DNA of 6,139 bases from Chromatiales bacterium (GTDB taxonomy: Bacteria; Pseudomonadota; Gammaproteobacteria; UBA6429; Thiohalophilaceae): the NCBI GenBank assembly GCA_027001895.1, contig JALTLP010000098.1, forward strand, positions 1-6,139, written 5' to 3'. The translations under genes were made by a program, and so were the position numbers. Shown here one piece after another: positions 1 through 6,131 of this stretch. Position 1 is the first letter of the stretch; each line of letters opens with the position of its first letter. The notes beneath the pieces are model-generated. The model was not told the origin of the DNA. It saw only the letters and a program-made list of their open reading frames with translations, and did not search any database.

Positions 1-897
1 ACCCGGTTCCATTGCAGAGTGACCGGCATCGGGAATAATATCCAGCTCTGCCAGTGGCAATGCCTGGTATAAATCCCATGCCGATTGCATTGGGCAAACC
101 ACGTCGTAACGGCCTTGTATTATCATCGCGGGAATGTCTTTTATGCTTGCGGCATTATTTAATATCTGGTTCGGCTCTAAAAAACTGTTGTTCATAAAAT
201 AATGGCATTCGATCCGCGCAAGGCTAACCGCTGTATGCAGGTTACCAAAGCTGTTAACAACATCTTTGTTAGGCTTTAATGTTGAGGTGCGCCCTTCCCA
301 GGTAGACCAGGCTTTTGCAGCACGGCTTCGTACAATGTCATCTTCACTGGTCAGGCGTTTGTAATATGCGGCAACCATATCGTTTCTTTCTTCTGCCGGA
401 ATGGGTTCGATAAAGTCCTGCCAGGCATCGGGAAATATTTTGCTGCAGCCTTGCTGATAAAACCACTGGATTTCTTCCGGGCGACATAAAAAGATACCAC
501 GCAGTACCATGCCCAGCACTCTGTCGGGGTGTGTTTGTGCGTACACCAGCGATAGCGTAGAACCCCATGAACCACCAAATAACATCCATTTTTTTATACC
601 CAAATGCTCACGAATAAGCTCCATATCAGCAACCAGATGCTGAGTGGTATTATTTTTTAACTCGGCATGCGGAGTGGACTGCCCGGCACCGCGTTGGTCA
701 AACAGGATAATACGGTATTTTTCAGGGTCGAAGAAACGCCGGTGGCAATCAACCACACCGGCGCCCGGCCCGCCGTGTATAAACACTACGGGGATACCGT
801 CCAGCGAACCGGACTCTTCAATATACAACTCGTGGATATCGTCTACTTTTAAACGCTGTACCTGATAAGGTTTTATTTTGGGGTAAAAAACTCGCAT
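1..897 (-). CDS. pip: Prolyl iminopeptidase (proline aminopeptidase), 3' end cut by the window edge
   Basis: Cytoplasmic alpha/beta-hydrolase of peptidase family S33 that removes N-terminal proline from peptides. Reading from ATG at 897 gives 299 codons with no stop, leaving the window at position 1. Visible in order: the oxyanion-hole motif HGGPGAG (residues 41-47), DQRGAGQS (67-74), the nucleophile elbow GGSWGS with Ser110, GRYDVVCP with Asp265, and DAGHS with His293. This Ser/Asp/His triad keeps the spacing known for the family (Ser113, Asp268, His296 in the Serratia enzyme, an offset of 3). The family is usually 310-320 residues, so only about 15-20 C-terminal residues are missing. The start lies 2 bp after the stop of the upstream membrane-protein gene, which suggests one mRNA and coupled translation. 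A modest AAGGTGG ribosome-site candidate lies inside the end of that gene. The family call is very secure; the precise substrate preference is inferred from the family. Confidence 0.96.
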   Translation of the reverse strand, partial: MRVFYPKIKPYQVQRLKVDDIHELYIEESGSLDGIPVVFIHGGPGAGVVDCHRRFFDPEKYRIILFDQRGAGQSTPHAELKNNTTQHLVADMELIREHLGIKKWMLFGGSWGSTLSLVYAQTHPDRVLGMVLRGIFLCRPEEIQWFYQQGCSKIFPDAWQDFIEPIPAEERNDMVAAYYKRLTSEDDIVRSRAAKAWSTWEGRTSTLKPNKDVVNSFGNLHTAVSLARIECHYFMNNSFLEPNQILNNAASIKDIPAMIIQGRYDVVCPMQSAWDLYQALPLAELDIIPDAGHSAMEPG

Positions 898-899
898 TC

Positions 900-1457
900 T
901 TAATCAACAACCACCTTGTTGCTAAAACTTTTTATGCTCACAATGCCCAGCAATAATAAGCCCGCCAAAACAGCGATAGGGCCAATACCGGTTTCCAGCA
1001 AGGTATTCGCCCAGGCATACTCAAACACCCTTGCCAGGAATAACATCCCCGAATGCATGACTGCGCCAACAATAAACAACCAGCTTATTAGCTGTTTTAA
1101 CCAGCTTGCCGCGGCGATAAAACACAGGGTAAGCCCGGCTATAATATTAAGCACCGACTCAAGGTTGCCATGCGCATGCGGCCCGCCTTTTATGGCATCT
1201 ATTTCAGCTTCGACGTTGTTGAGCTTGTTTATACCCAAAATACCGGCCGTGTTGGCTTTGGCAATTTGCATGGCTGTGAGGGGTTCGAGTTCTTCTTCAA
1301 AACCATTACCTTTTAAGGCCTGCAAGCGGCCCACGCTGGCCTGTTTTTCGACTGCGGCTTTGCCAAAATCTTCGTATTTGTCCACCATAACAATGCCCAG
1401 CGAAGCGGTAAAAACCAGGTAGATAAACCCAAAGGCAATATTCTTTTTTCCTATCAT
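900..1457 (-). CDS. Small four-helix membrane protein of unknown function, translationally adjacent to pip
   Basis: A 185-residue protein that I do not recognise as a named family. It has an N-terminal hydrophobic helix (about residues 6-25), a polar loop of about 75 residues rich in charged and helix-forming residues (26-93), and three further hydrophobic segments (about 102-118, 122-144 and 156-175), so it is probably an inner-membrane protein. Just before the second helix sits PHAHGN (93-98), and His135 lies in the third helix. Histidines at membrane boundaries can bind haem or metal, but that is only a possibility here. The start is well supported: GAGGAG lies 7 nt upstream of ATG. The gene is the first of a two-gene minus-strand unit with pip, 2 bp apart. 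The plus-strand reading of the same bases is also open but lacks this support. That a gene exists here is likely; its function is unknown. Confidence 0.85.
   Translation of the reverse strand: MIGKKNIAFGFIYLVFTASLGIVMVDKYEDFGKAAVEKQASVGRLQALKGNGFEEELEPLTAMQIAKANTAGILGINKLNNVEAEIDAIKGGPHAHGNLESVLNIIAGLTLCFIAAASWLKQLISWLFIVGAVMHSGMLFLARVFEYAWANTLLETGIGPIAVLAGLLLLGIVSIKSFSNKVVVD
911..917 (-). promoter_or_regulatory. Candidate ribosome binding site for pip, inside the end of the upstream gene
   Basis: AAGGTGG on the minus strand, with 13 nt between its 3' end and the pip ATG at 897. The spacing is long and the match partial. Initiation at pip may therefore depend on ribosomes finishing the upstream gene, whose TAA ends 2 bp before the pip start. 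Confidence 0.4.
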
Positions 1458-1464
1458 TTGCTCA

Positions 1465-1470
1465 CTCCTC
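1465..1470 (-). promoter_or_regulatory. Strong ribosome binding site for the membrane-protein gene
   Basis: GAGGAG on the minus strand, separated by 7 nt from the ATG at 1457. It is the best Shine-Dalgarno sequence in the window, and it decides both the strand and the start of the 185-residue gene. Confidence 0.85.
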
Positions 1471-1501
1471 TATCATTTTTATTAATCCGTACTGACTCAA
1501 A

Positions 1502-1530
1502 AACATACTCCACCTGCTCCGCATACGCAA
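1502..1530 (-). promoter_or_regulatory. Candidate sigma-70-type promoter for the minus-strand pair
   Basis: On the minus strand, TTGCGT (1530-1525) and TATGTT (1507-1502) are separated by exactly 17 bp. Each matches four of six consensus bases. The -10 ends about 45 bp upstream of the ATG at 1457, leaving room for a short leader that includes the GAGGAG site. This rests on spacing and partial matches only. Confidence 0.4.
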
Positions 1531-1613
1531 CCACATAAATAATGATGAGATGGGCTAATTTATTGACTTTTTTGGGCTTTACCCGGCCAAAAGATACATT
1601 TACACTTCACAGC

Positions 1614-1643
1614 TTTCGCCTAAACAGTGATATTATATATAAG
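1614..1643 (+). promoter_or_regulatory. Candidate promoter region for the aroG transcription unit
   Basis: A strongly AT-rich run with overlapping -10-like hexamers (TATTAT at 1631, TATATA at 1636, TATAAG at 1638) about 40-50 bp before the aroG start. The only -35-like sequence at suitable spacing is TTTCGC (1614-1619), which is weak. A better -35 match, TTGACT at 1563-1568, has no -10 at 16-18 bp. The exact start point cannot be fixed from the sequence. Confidence 0.3.
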
Positions 1644-1680
1644 GTATCTACCCAAACATTTACAACCCAAGAATATGACG

Positions 1681-2739
1681 ATGAAGTATAAAACAGACGA
1701 CCTGCGTATTACCGGCTTACAAGAAGTCATTCCCCCCGAACAATTACTTGGTGATGTACAGGTAAGCGATTTTGGTCGTAAAACCATTTTTGATACCCGT
1801 AATGCCATCCACAATATTCTTAGCGGTAAAGACGACCGGGTGCTGGTTATTGTTGGCCCTTGCTCGGTGCACGACCCGAAAGCCGCGCTCGAATATGCCA
1901 AACGCTTAAAAGAACAACGTGACTTGCACGAAAAAGATTTACTGATTGTTATGCGCGTATATTTTGAAAAGCCGCGCACCACCGTTGGCTGGAAAGGTTT
2001 AATAAACGATCCTAATCTTGATAACAGCTATGAAATAAACAAGGGACTGCATATTGCCCGCCGACTACTTGCAGATATCAACGACCTGGGCGTACCGGCC
2101 GGTACCGAGTTCCTCGACTTAATTACCCCACAATATCTGGCCGACCTGATTAGCTGGGGTGCAATCGGCGCACGCACAACCGAAAGCCAGGTACACCGTG
2201 AACTGGCATCGGGTCTGTCCTGCCCGGTTGGTTTTAAAAACGGCACCGATGGTACATTAAAAGTTGCCGTTGATGCGCTCACCTCGGCCAGCCAACCGCA
2301 TAGCTTCCTGTCACTCACCAAGCAGGGGCATTCGGCTATCTTTACAACCACCGGTAATGACGATGTGCACGTTATCTTACGTGGCGGCAAAAAACCAAAT
2401 TACGATGCAACCAACGTAAACATTGCAGCAGAACAGTTACATAAGGCCGGCCTGCCTGAAATGCTTATGATTGATGCCAGCCATGCTAACAGCGAAAAAC
2501 AATTTCAACGTCAGATTGAGGTAAGTAAAAACATTGCCGAACAAATTGCCGGCGGCGATAAACGTATTATGGGTGTAATGCTGGAAAGCCATCTGGTTGA
2601 AGGTCGCCAGAATGTTGTTAACGGCGAAGAACTCACCTACGGGCAAAGCATTACCGATGCCTGCATAAGCTGGGACAACACCGTGCCGGTACTGGAAAAA
2701 CTCGCAACAGCGGTACAACAACGCCGCGATAAAAAATAA
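1681..2739 (+). CDS. aroG: 3-deoxy-7-phosphoheptulonate (DAHP) synthase, class I, AroG-like
   Basis: Condenses phosphoenolpyruvate and erythrose 4-phosphate to DAHP, the first step of the shikimate pathway to aromatic amino acids and folate. The 352-residue protein follows E. coli AroG numbering without gaps through the core. GPCSVHD holds metal ligand Cys61, and His268 (DASHANS), Glu302 (MLESHLVEG) and Asp326 (SITDACISW) complete the metal site. RVYFEKPRTTVGWKGLINDP (92-111) and ARTTESQVHREL are the substrate signatures. Residues tied to phenylalanine feedback in AroG are kept: Asp6, Asp7, Pro150, Gln151, Leu175, Leu179, Ser180, Phe209 and Ser211. Position 221 is Phe instead of Val. This suggests Phe-type rather than Tyr-type control, which is an inference. 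I chose ATG 1681 because MKYKTDDLRI aligns with the AroG N-terminus and AAGA lies 8 nt upstream. ATG 1675 (two residues longer) is possible, and ATG 1627 would add an atypical leader. No terminator separates it from the next gene, 30 bp on. Confidence 0.97.
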   Translation: MKYKTDDLRITGLQEVIPPEQLLGDVQVSDFGRKTIFDTRNAIHNILSGKDDRVLVIVGPCSVHDPKAALEYAKRLKEQRDLHEKDLLIVMRVYFEKPRTTVGWKGLINDPNLDNSYEINKGLHIARRLLADINDLGVPAGTEFLDLITPQYLADLISWGAIGARTTESQVHRELASGLSCPVGFKNGTDGTLKVAVDALTSASQPHSFLSLTKQGHSAIFTTTGNDDVHVILRGGKKPNYDATNVNIAAEQLHKAGLPEMLMIDASHANSEKQFQRQIEVSKNIAEQIAGGDKRIMGVMLESHLVEGRQNVVNGEELTYGQSITDACISWDNTVPVLEKLATAVQQRRDKK

Positions 2740-2769
2740 AAAATTTTAAACCAATAACATGGATTAAAA

Positions 2770-4881
2770 ATGAAATGCCCAAATTGTAATGACCAGCCAT
2801 TACAATCAATGATGACCAAACAAGGTTCGGAAATTGATTATTGCAAACAGTGCAAAGGGATATGGCTGGACCGCGGCGAGATTTTTCATTTTGTAAAACG
2901 CCCCAAAAAAGTTAGCAAAAAACTACAGGCCGCAATCGACAAGGCAACGCCGGGTTATAAAATATCGCCCCGTACCGATAAGCCTATGCAACAAATTGTT
3001 TACGATGGGCATATTACACTGGACTATTGTCCTTCGTCCGGTGGACTCTGGTTTGATGACAACGAGCTTAAGTCACTTATTAACTATGATAAAGATATTC
3101 GCCTAACCCCCGAAAGCAGTAACCAATCTGTTTACAACCAGTCGGCTGTACAACGCCGCGGCCAGACAAAACTAAAACAAAAAAACACTTCAGACAGGCA
3201 ACGCCACCGTGCATTACAGGCTGGCCTGTTAACCTTACCCAATTTATTTTTACGTTCCAGCTTAACCTTAATTGGTTTATACACAATACTGGGGCTGGTT
3301 TTAATAACCGCAGTTGAATTTATTGGTGTAGACCCAAACATCGCCCTGTTTATTGGTGTTGGTATTGTATTGCTACAGTTTTTGATCGGCCCGTTTATAA
3401 TGGATATATCCTTGCGCTGGATGTACCACATGCAATGGAAAACACCGCAACAACTACCACCACACTTAAACGCCTTTATCGATAAAATAAGCCAGCAATA
3501 TAATATAAAGTACCCGCGCATCGGTATTATTGATGACGGTGCACCACAGGCTTTTACTTATGGCCATACACCCAGCAATGCGCGTATTGTTATTTCGCGC
3601 GGCATACTGGAACTGCTCGACCCGGCAGAAGTTGAAGCCGTGGTTGCACACGAAATGGGCCATGCGATTCATTGGGATATGTTCTTAATGACCGTTGTAC
3701 AGCTTGTGCCGTTATTGCTTTACTATCTTTACCGTGCACTTATTTCTGCGCGTTCATCCAATAGCAAAGGGGCTGGCGCTCAAATGGTTGCAGCAATGGG
3801 CGCCTATGCACTTTATATAATAAGCGAATATATTGTTTTATGGTTTTCGCGTACCCGCGAATACCATGCCGACCGTTTTGCCGGTGAAGTTACGCATAAT
3901 CCATCTAATCTTGCCAGCGCATTGGTTAAAATTGCTTATGGTTTGGCTGGACAGGAGAAAGAGACAGCCGATGACTCTGACGAAGATTCAGAGTCAAACC
4001 GAAACCCTAACCTGGATGCAATCGGTGCACTGGGAATTTTTAATGCAAACTCGGCCAGCGCCTTTGCAATATCCAGTTATTCGGATGAAGCGCAACGCAA
4101 GCATGAAGTCAACAAACAAAGTGTTGTTAATGCCATGCGTTGGGACTTATGGAACCCCTGGGCAAAATGGTACGAGCTTAATTCAACCCACCCGTTAATT
4201 GCCAACCGTTTACGTTACCTTTCGGATCAGTCAGCGCATATGGGAAAAACCCCTTATATTGTTTTTGACGAAGAACAACCCGAATCTTACTGGGATGAGT
4301 TTGCAATTGATATTCTTATTTACCTGCTACCTGTTATTGCATTTGCAATCAGCCCGTTATATGCCGTCGTGCTGGCAACCGGTGGTTTTGATGTAAACAC
4401 CAAACTGGTTATTGGCAGTACCTTGTTACTAACCGGGCTTGCTCTGCTTATAAAATATAAATTCAGTTACAGGCAGGGGTTTTTCCCAACCATGTCAGTG
4501 GCATCGTTATTAAAACGAGTTAAGGTATCTTCTATTCGCCCGGTGCCCTGTAAAATTGACGGTATGATAATAGGCCGCGGTGTGCCCGGTTATATTTTCT
4601 CGGAAGACTTTGTATTAAAAGACAGTACCGGTATTATCTTTCTTGATTACCGCCAACCCTTCGCACTCTGGGAATTTTTCTTTAGCCTGTTAGGCGCCAA
4701 AGATTACCACGGCCAAAGCGTAACGGTCGAAGGCTGGTATCGGCGATCACCGGTTCCGTATATTGAAATTAAAACACTAAAATCAGAAAATAAAAATACC
4801 CGTAGCTGGGTTCCCATTTTAAATAAACTCACAGCCGTTGCTATGTTTGTTGGTGGTTTTATTTTAATTATGGTTTCTTAA
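2770..4881 (+). CDS. Membrane-bound M48 (HtpX-like) zinc metalloprotease with N-terminal zinc ribbon and extra C-terminal domain
   Basis: A 703-residue multidomain protein. Residues 1-40 form a TFIIB-type zinc ribbon: Cys3, Cys6, Cys25 and Cys28 followed by GIWLDRGE. Residues 66-99 are a second copy of the same fold that has lost most cysteines. After a basic linker, helices at about 163-183 and 190-212 lead to the M48 catalytic domain: VVAHEMGHAIH with His294, Glu295 and His298, then SRTREYHADRFAGE with Glu364 as the probable third zinc ligand, and NSTHPLIANRL (471-481). Further hydrophobic segments lie at about 302-322, 337-357, 511-535, 545-563 and 685-702. Residues about 583-668 form a beta-rich domain, possibly OB-like. 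The core resembles HtpX, which cleaves misfolded membrane proteins facing the cytoplasm; that role is inferred. Typical HtpX is under 300 residues, so the architecture is much enlarged. The start is fixed by the first CPNC motif; GGAT 5 nt upstream is a weak ribosome site, and a two-codon ORF (2759-2767) ends just before it. Confidence 0.93.
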   Translation: MKCPNCNDQPLQSMMTKQGSEIDYCKQCKGIWLDRGEIFHFVKRPKKVSKKLQAAIDKATPGYKISPRTDKPMQQIVYDGHITLDYCPSSGGLWFDDNELKSLINYDKDIRLTPESSNQSVYNQSAVQRRGQTKLKQKNTSDRQRHRALQAGLLTLPNLFLRSSLTLIGLYTILGLVLITAVEFIGVDPNIALFIGVGIVLLQFLIGPFIMDISLRWMYHMQWKTPQQLPPHLNAFIDKISQQYNIKYPRIGIIDDGAPQAFTYGHTPSNARIVISRGILELLDPAEVEAVVAHEMGHAIHWDMFLMTVVQLVPLLLYYLYRALISARSSNSKGAGAQMVAAMGAYALYIISEYIVLWFSRTREYHADRFAGEVTHNPSNLASALVKIAYGLAGQEKETADDSDEDSESNRNPNLDAIGALGIFNANSASAFAISSYSDEAQRKHEVNKQSVVNAMRWDLWNPWAKWYELNSTHPLIANRLRYLSDQSAHMGKTPYIVFDEEQPESYWDEFAIDILIYLLPVIAFAISPLYAVVLATGGFDVNTKLVIGSTLLLTGLALLIKYKFSYRQGFFPTMSVASLLKRVKVSSIRPVPCKIDGMIIGRGVPGYIFSEDFVLKDSTGIIFLDYRQPFALWEFFFSLLGAKDYHGQSVTVEGWYRRSPVPYIEIKTLKSENKNTRSWVPILNKLTAVAMFVGGFILIMVS

Positions 4882-4897
4882 AACAGCAATTAACGAA

Positions 4898-5689
4898 ATG
4901 AAACTTACGCTTTACCAGGTTGATGCTTTTGCAGATAAAGTTTTTAGCGGCAACCCGGCTGCTGTTTGCCCGCTCGAAAGCTGGTTGGATGACAATATCC
5001 TGCAGGCGATTGCAGCAGAAAATAATTTAGCAGAAACTGCTTTTTTTATTAAAACGGCCAACGGCTATCATATCCGCTGGTTTACACCTGTTACCGAAGT
5101 TGCGCTGTGCGGCCATGCCACACTTGCCAGTGCCTATGTGTTGTTTAACTTGCTCGGCGTTAAAAGCCGTTCTATTAACTTTCAGTCACTGTCTGGTGTA
5201 TTAAGCGTGACCCGTCGGGATGAACAACTCACCCTGAATTTTCCGGCACAACCGGCAAAACCCTGCCAGATGCCGCAATGGTTAGCAAAAGCATTTAGCA
5301 CATCTCCTGATATACATGCAGTCGAATGCCTTAAAGCCGAAGACTATATTCTTGTATTCGATACCGAACAAACGATTATAGATGCAGCCCCGGATATGCG
5401 AGAGCTGATGCACAACGATTTACGTGGCGTTATTATTACGGCTGCATCAAATAACTATGATTTTGTTTGCCGTTTCTTTGCGCCAAACTGTGGTATTGAT
5501 GAAGACCCCGTTACCGGCTCGGCCTATACCCAACTAAGCCCATACTGGAGCAAACAGCTGAGTAAAAAAGCCATGTCGGCCAGGCAGCTATCAACCCGTG
5601 GCGGTGACGTTTTTGTAGAAGATAAAAGTGAAAGGGTAATGATTTCCGGTAAGGCTGCCCTTTATATGCAGGGTGAAATAATGCTTTAG
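4898..5689 (+). CDS. PhzF-family isomerase-like protein
   Basis: A complete 263-residue member of the PhzF/YddE family, which has the diaminopimelate-epimerase-type fold of two similar halves. Family signatures are present in order: QVDAFADKVFSGNPAAV (7-23), NNLAETAFF with the probable catalytic Glu46, WFTPVTEVALCGHATLA (61-77) with His73, RFFAPNCGIDEDPVTGSA (192-209) with Asp203, and STRGGDVFVE (232-241) near the end. PhzF itself isomerises dihydro-3-hydroxyanthranilate in phenazine synthesis, but most chromosomal homologues have no proven substrate, and no other phenazine genes are visible. Where many relatives have His after GSA, this protein has Tyr210. The gene starts 16 bp after the protease stop. 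It has no clear Shine-Dalgarno sequence, only AACGAA close to the ATG, so translation may partly rely on the upstream gene. Family assignment is secure; the reaction is unknown. Confidence 0.94.
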   Translation: MKLTLYQVDAFADKVFSGNPAAVCPLESWLDDNILQAIAAENNLAETAFFIKTANGYHIRWFTPVTEVALCGHATLASAYVLFNLLGVKSRSINFQSLSGVLSVTRRDEQLTLNFPAQPAKPCQMPQWLAKAFSTSPDIHAVECLKAEDYILVFDTEQTIIDAAPDMRELMHNDLRGVIITAASNNYDFVCRFFAPNCGIDEDPVTGSAYTQLSPYWSKQLSKKAMSARQLSTRGGDVFVEDKSERVMISGKAALYMQGEIML

Positions 5690-5747
5690 CTATGCCGCCG
5701 TGGTTAATTTTTTTATTAAGAAAATAAACGCAAAACCCTCCCCCTGT

Positions 5748-5770
5748 CCCCCTCCCGTAAAGGGAGGGGG
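5748..5770. repeat. Perfect hairpin, 9-bp stem, at the left of the repeat block
   Basis: CCCCCTCCC (5748-5756) pairs perfectly with GGGAGGGGG (5762-5770) around the loop GTAAA. It lies 58 bp after the phzF-like stop. No T-run follows on the plus strand, so it is not a standard intrinsic terminator. It could still stabilise the 3' end of the mRNA. Confidence 0.85.
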
Positions 5771-5774
5771 GATC

Positions 5775-5791
5775 ATGGAAGTTTCTTCCAT
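5775..5791. repeat. Small hairpin with ATGGAA/TTCCAT stem
   Basis: ATGGAA (5775-5780) and TTCCAT (5786-5791) form a perfect 6-bp stem with the loop GTTTC, 4 bp after the left hairpin and 4 bp before the tandem array. This motif occurs once and is not part of the 40-bp unit. Confidence 0.7.
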
Positions 5792-5795
5792 TAAA

Positions 5796-6020
5796 TCTAT
5801 TTTCACTTTACTCCCTCCTGTAAAGGAAGAGGGAGTCTATTTTTACTTTACTCCCTCCTGTAAAGGGAGAAGGAATCTATTTTCACTTTACTCCCTCCCG
5901 TAAAGGGAGAGGAAATCTATTTTCACTTTACTCCCTCCTGCAAAAGGGAGAGGAAATCTATTTTCACTTTACTCCCTCCTGCAAAGGAAGAGGGAGTCTA
6001 TTTTCACTTTACTCCCTCCC
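5796..6020. repeat. Tandem array of five 40-41-bp units plus a partial sixth
   Basis: Units start at 5796, 5836, 5876, 5916, 5957 and 5997. They are 40 bp long except the fourth, which is 41 bp through one extra A. Each opens with TCTATTTTCACTTTA (unit 2 has one C-to-T change), then CTCCCTCC and a short variable end carrying GGGAG or GAGGGAG. The two arms can form a small hairpin in each unit. For example, ACTCCCTC (5810-5817) pairs with GAGGGAGT (5829-5836) in the first unit, and CTCCCT pairs with AGGGAG in the second. Units 1 and 5 share the ending GGAAGAGGGAG; units 3 and 4 share GGGAGAGGAAA. The sixth stops after 24 bp and runs into the closing hairpin. Function unknown. Confidence 0.92.
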
Positions 6021-6036
6021 CCATTTCGGGGGAGGG
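6014..6036. repeat. Perfect hairpin, 9-bp stem, closing the repeat block
   Basis: CCCTCCCCC (6014-6022) pairs with GGGGGAGGG (6028-6036) around the loop ATTTC. Its left arm is the start of the partial sixth unit and its right arm is the right terminal inverted repeat. The left arm is also a direct copy of 5736-5744. It is followed by TTGGGGGC, not a T-run, so terminator function is doubtful. Confidence 0.85.
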
Positions 6037-6086
6037 TTGGGGGCTGACGAATCGACACATAATCATTGAAAATAGGTTTAAGAATC

Positions 6087-6131
6087 AATTAGATAAAAAT
6101 AAAGACATGCATGATGAATTATGATCTAATT
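6087..6131. repeat. 8-bp inverted repeat in the AT-rich right flank
   Basis: AATTAGAT (6087-6094) and ATCTAATT (6124-6131) are exact reverse complements 29 bp apart. They might be operator half-sites for a regulator of the next gene. In AT-rich DNA an 8-bp match can also arise by chance. Confidence 0.3.

Larger units (their letters stand above)
5734..6038. repeat. Composite palindromic repeat block bounded by an 11-bp inverted repeat
   Basis: AACCCTCCCCC at 5734-5744 is the exact reverse complement of GGGGGAGGGTT at 6028-6038. Between them lie two perfect 9-bp-stem hairpins, a small ATGGAA hairpin and the tandem array. I see no flanking target-site duplication and no transposase. The layout recalls non-coding palindromic elements of the REP or MITE kind that have expanded internally, but mobility is only inferred. 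The terminal repeats are low-complexity C/G runs, so their pairing could be a by-product of the composition. Confidence 0.5.

Noticed and set aside
344..865. Several short frames on both strands within the pip region
   Set aside because: The minus-strand pip frame is intact from 897 to the edge with all catalytic motifs. The others are out-of-frame shadows.
916..1422. Open 168-codon plus-strand frame
   Set aside because: It lies opposite the 185-codon membrane-protein gene, which has a strong ribosome site, clear membrane segments and tight spacing to pip. The plus frame has none of these and reads as its antisense shadow.
1596..1664. TyrR box upstream of aroG
   Set aside because: TTTACA half-sites occur, but no TGTAAA partner lies 6 bp before either one, so the known TyrR palindrome is not present.
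3833..4396. Two plus-strand frames of 121 and 65 codons within the protease gene
   Set aside because: They are in a different frame from the 703-codon protein, have no recognisable domains, and overlap conserved M48 motifs such as EYHAD and THP.
4898..5689. Phenazine biosynthesis cluster
   Set aside because: Only a PhzF homologue is present. No PhzA/B, D, E or G is visible in the window, and most PhzF-family proteins are unrelated to phenazines.
5700..5903. 67-codon frame over the repeat block
   Set aside because: It translates the hairpins and repeats. The 40-bp period is not divisible by three, and there is no ribosome site or family likeness.
5796..6020. CRISPR array
   Set aside because: The variable parts are near-copies of each other rather than unique spacers, the units are directly abutting, and no cas genes are near.
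5748..6036. Intrinsic transcription terminators at the two strong hairpins
   Set aside because: Neither stem is followed by a T-run on the plus strand. The minus strand after the left hairpin has only four Ts, and those come after an extra G-rich stretch. Rho-dependent or structural effects cannot be excluded.
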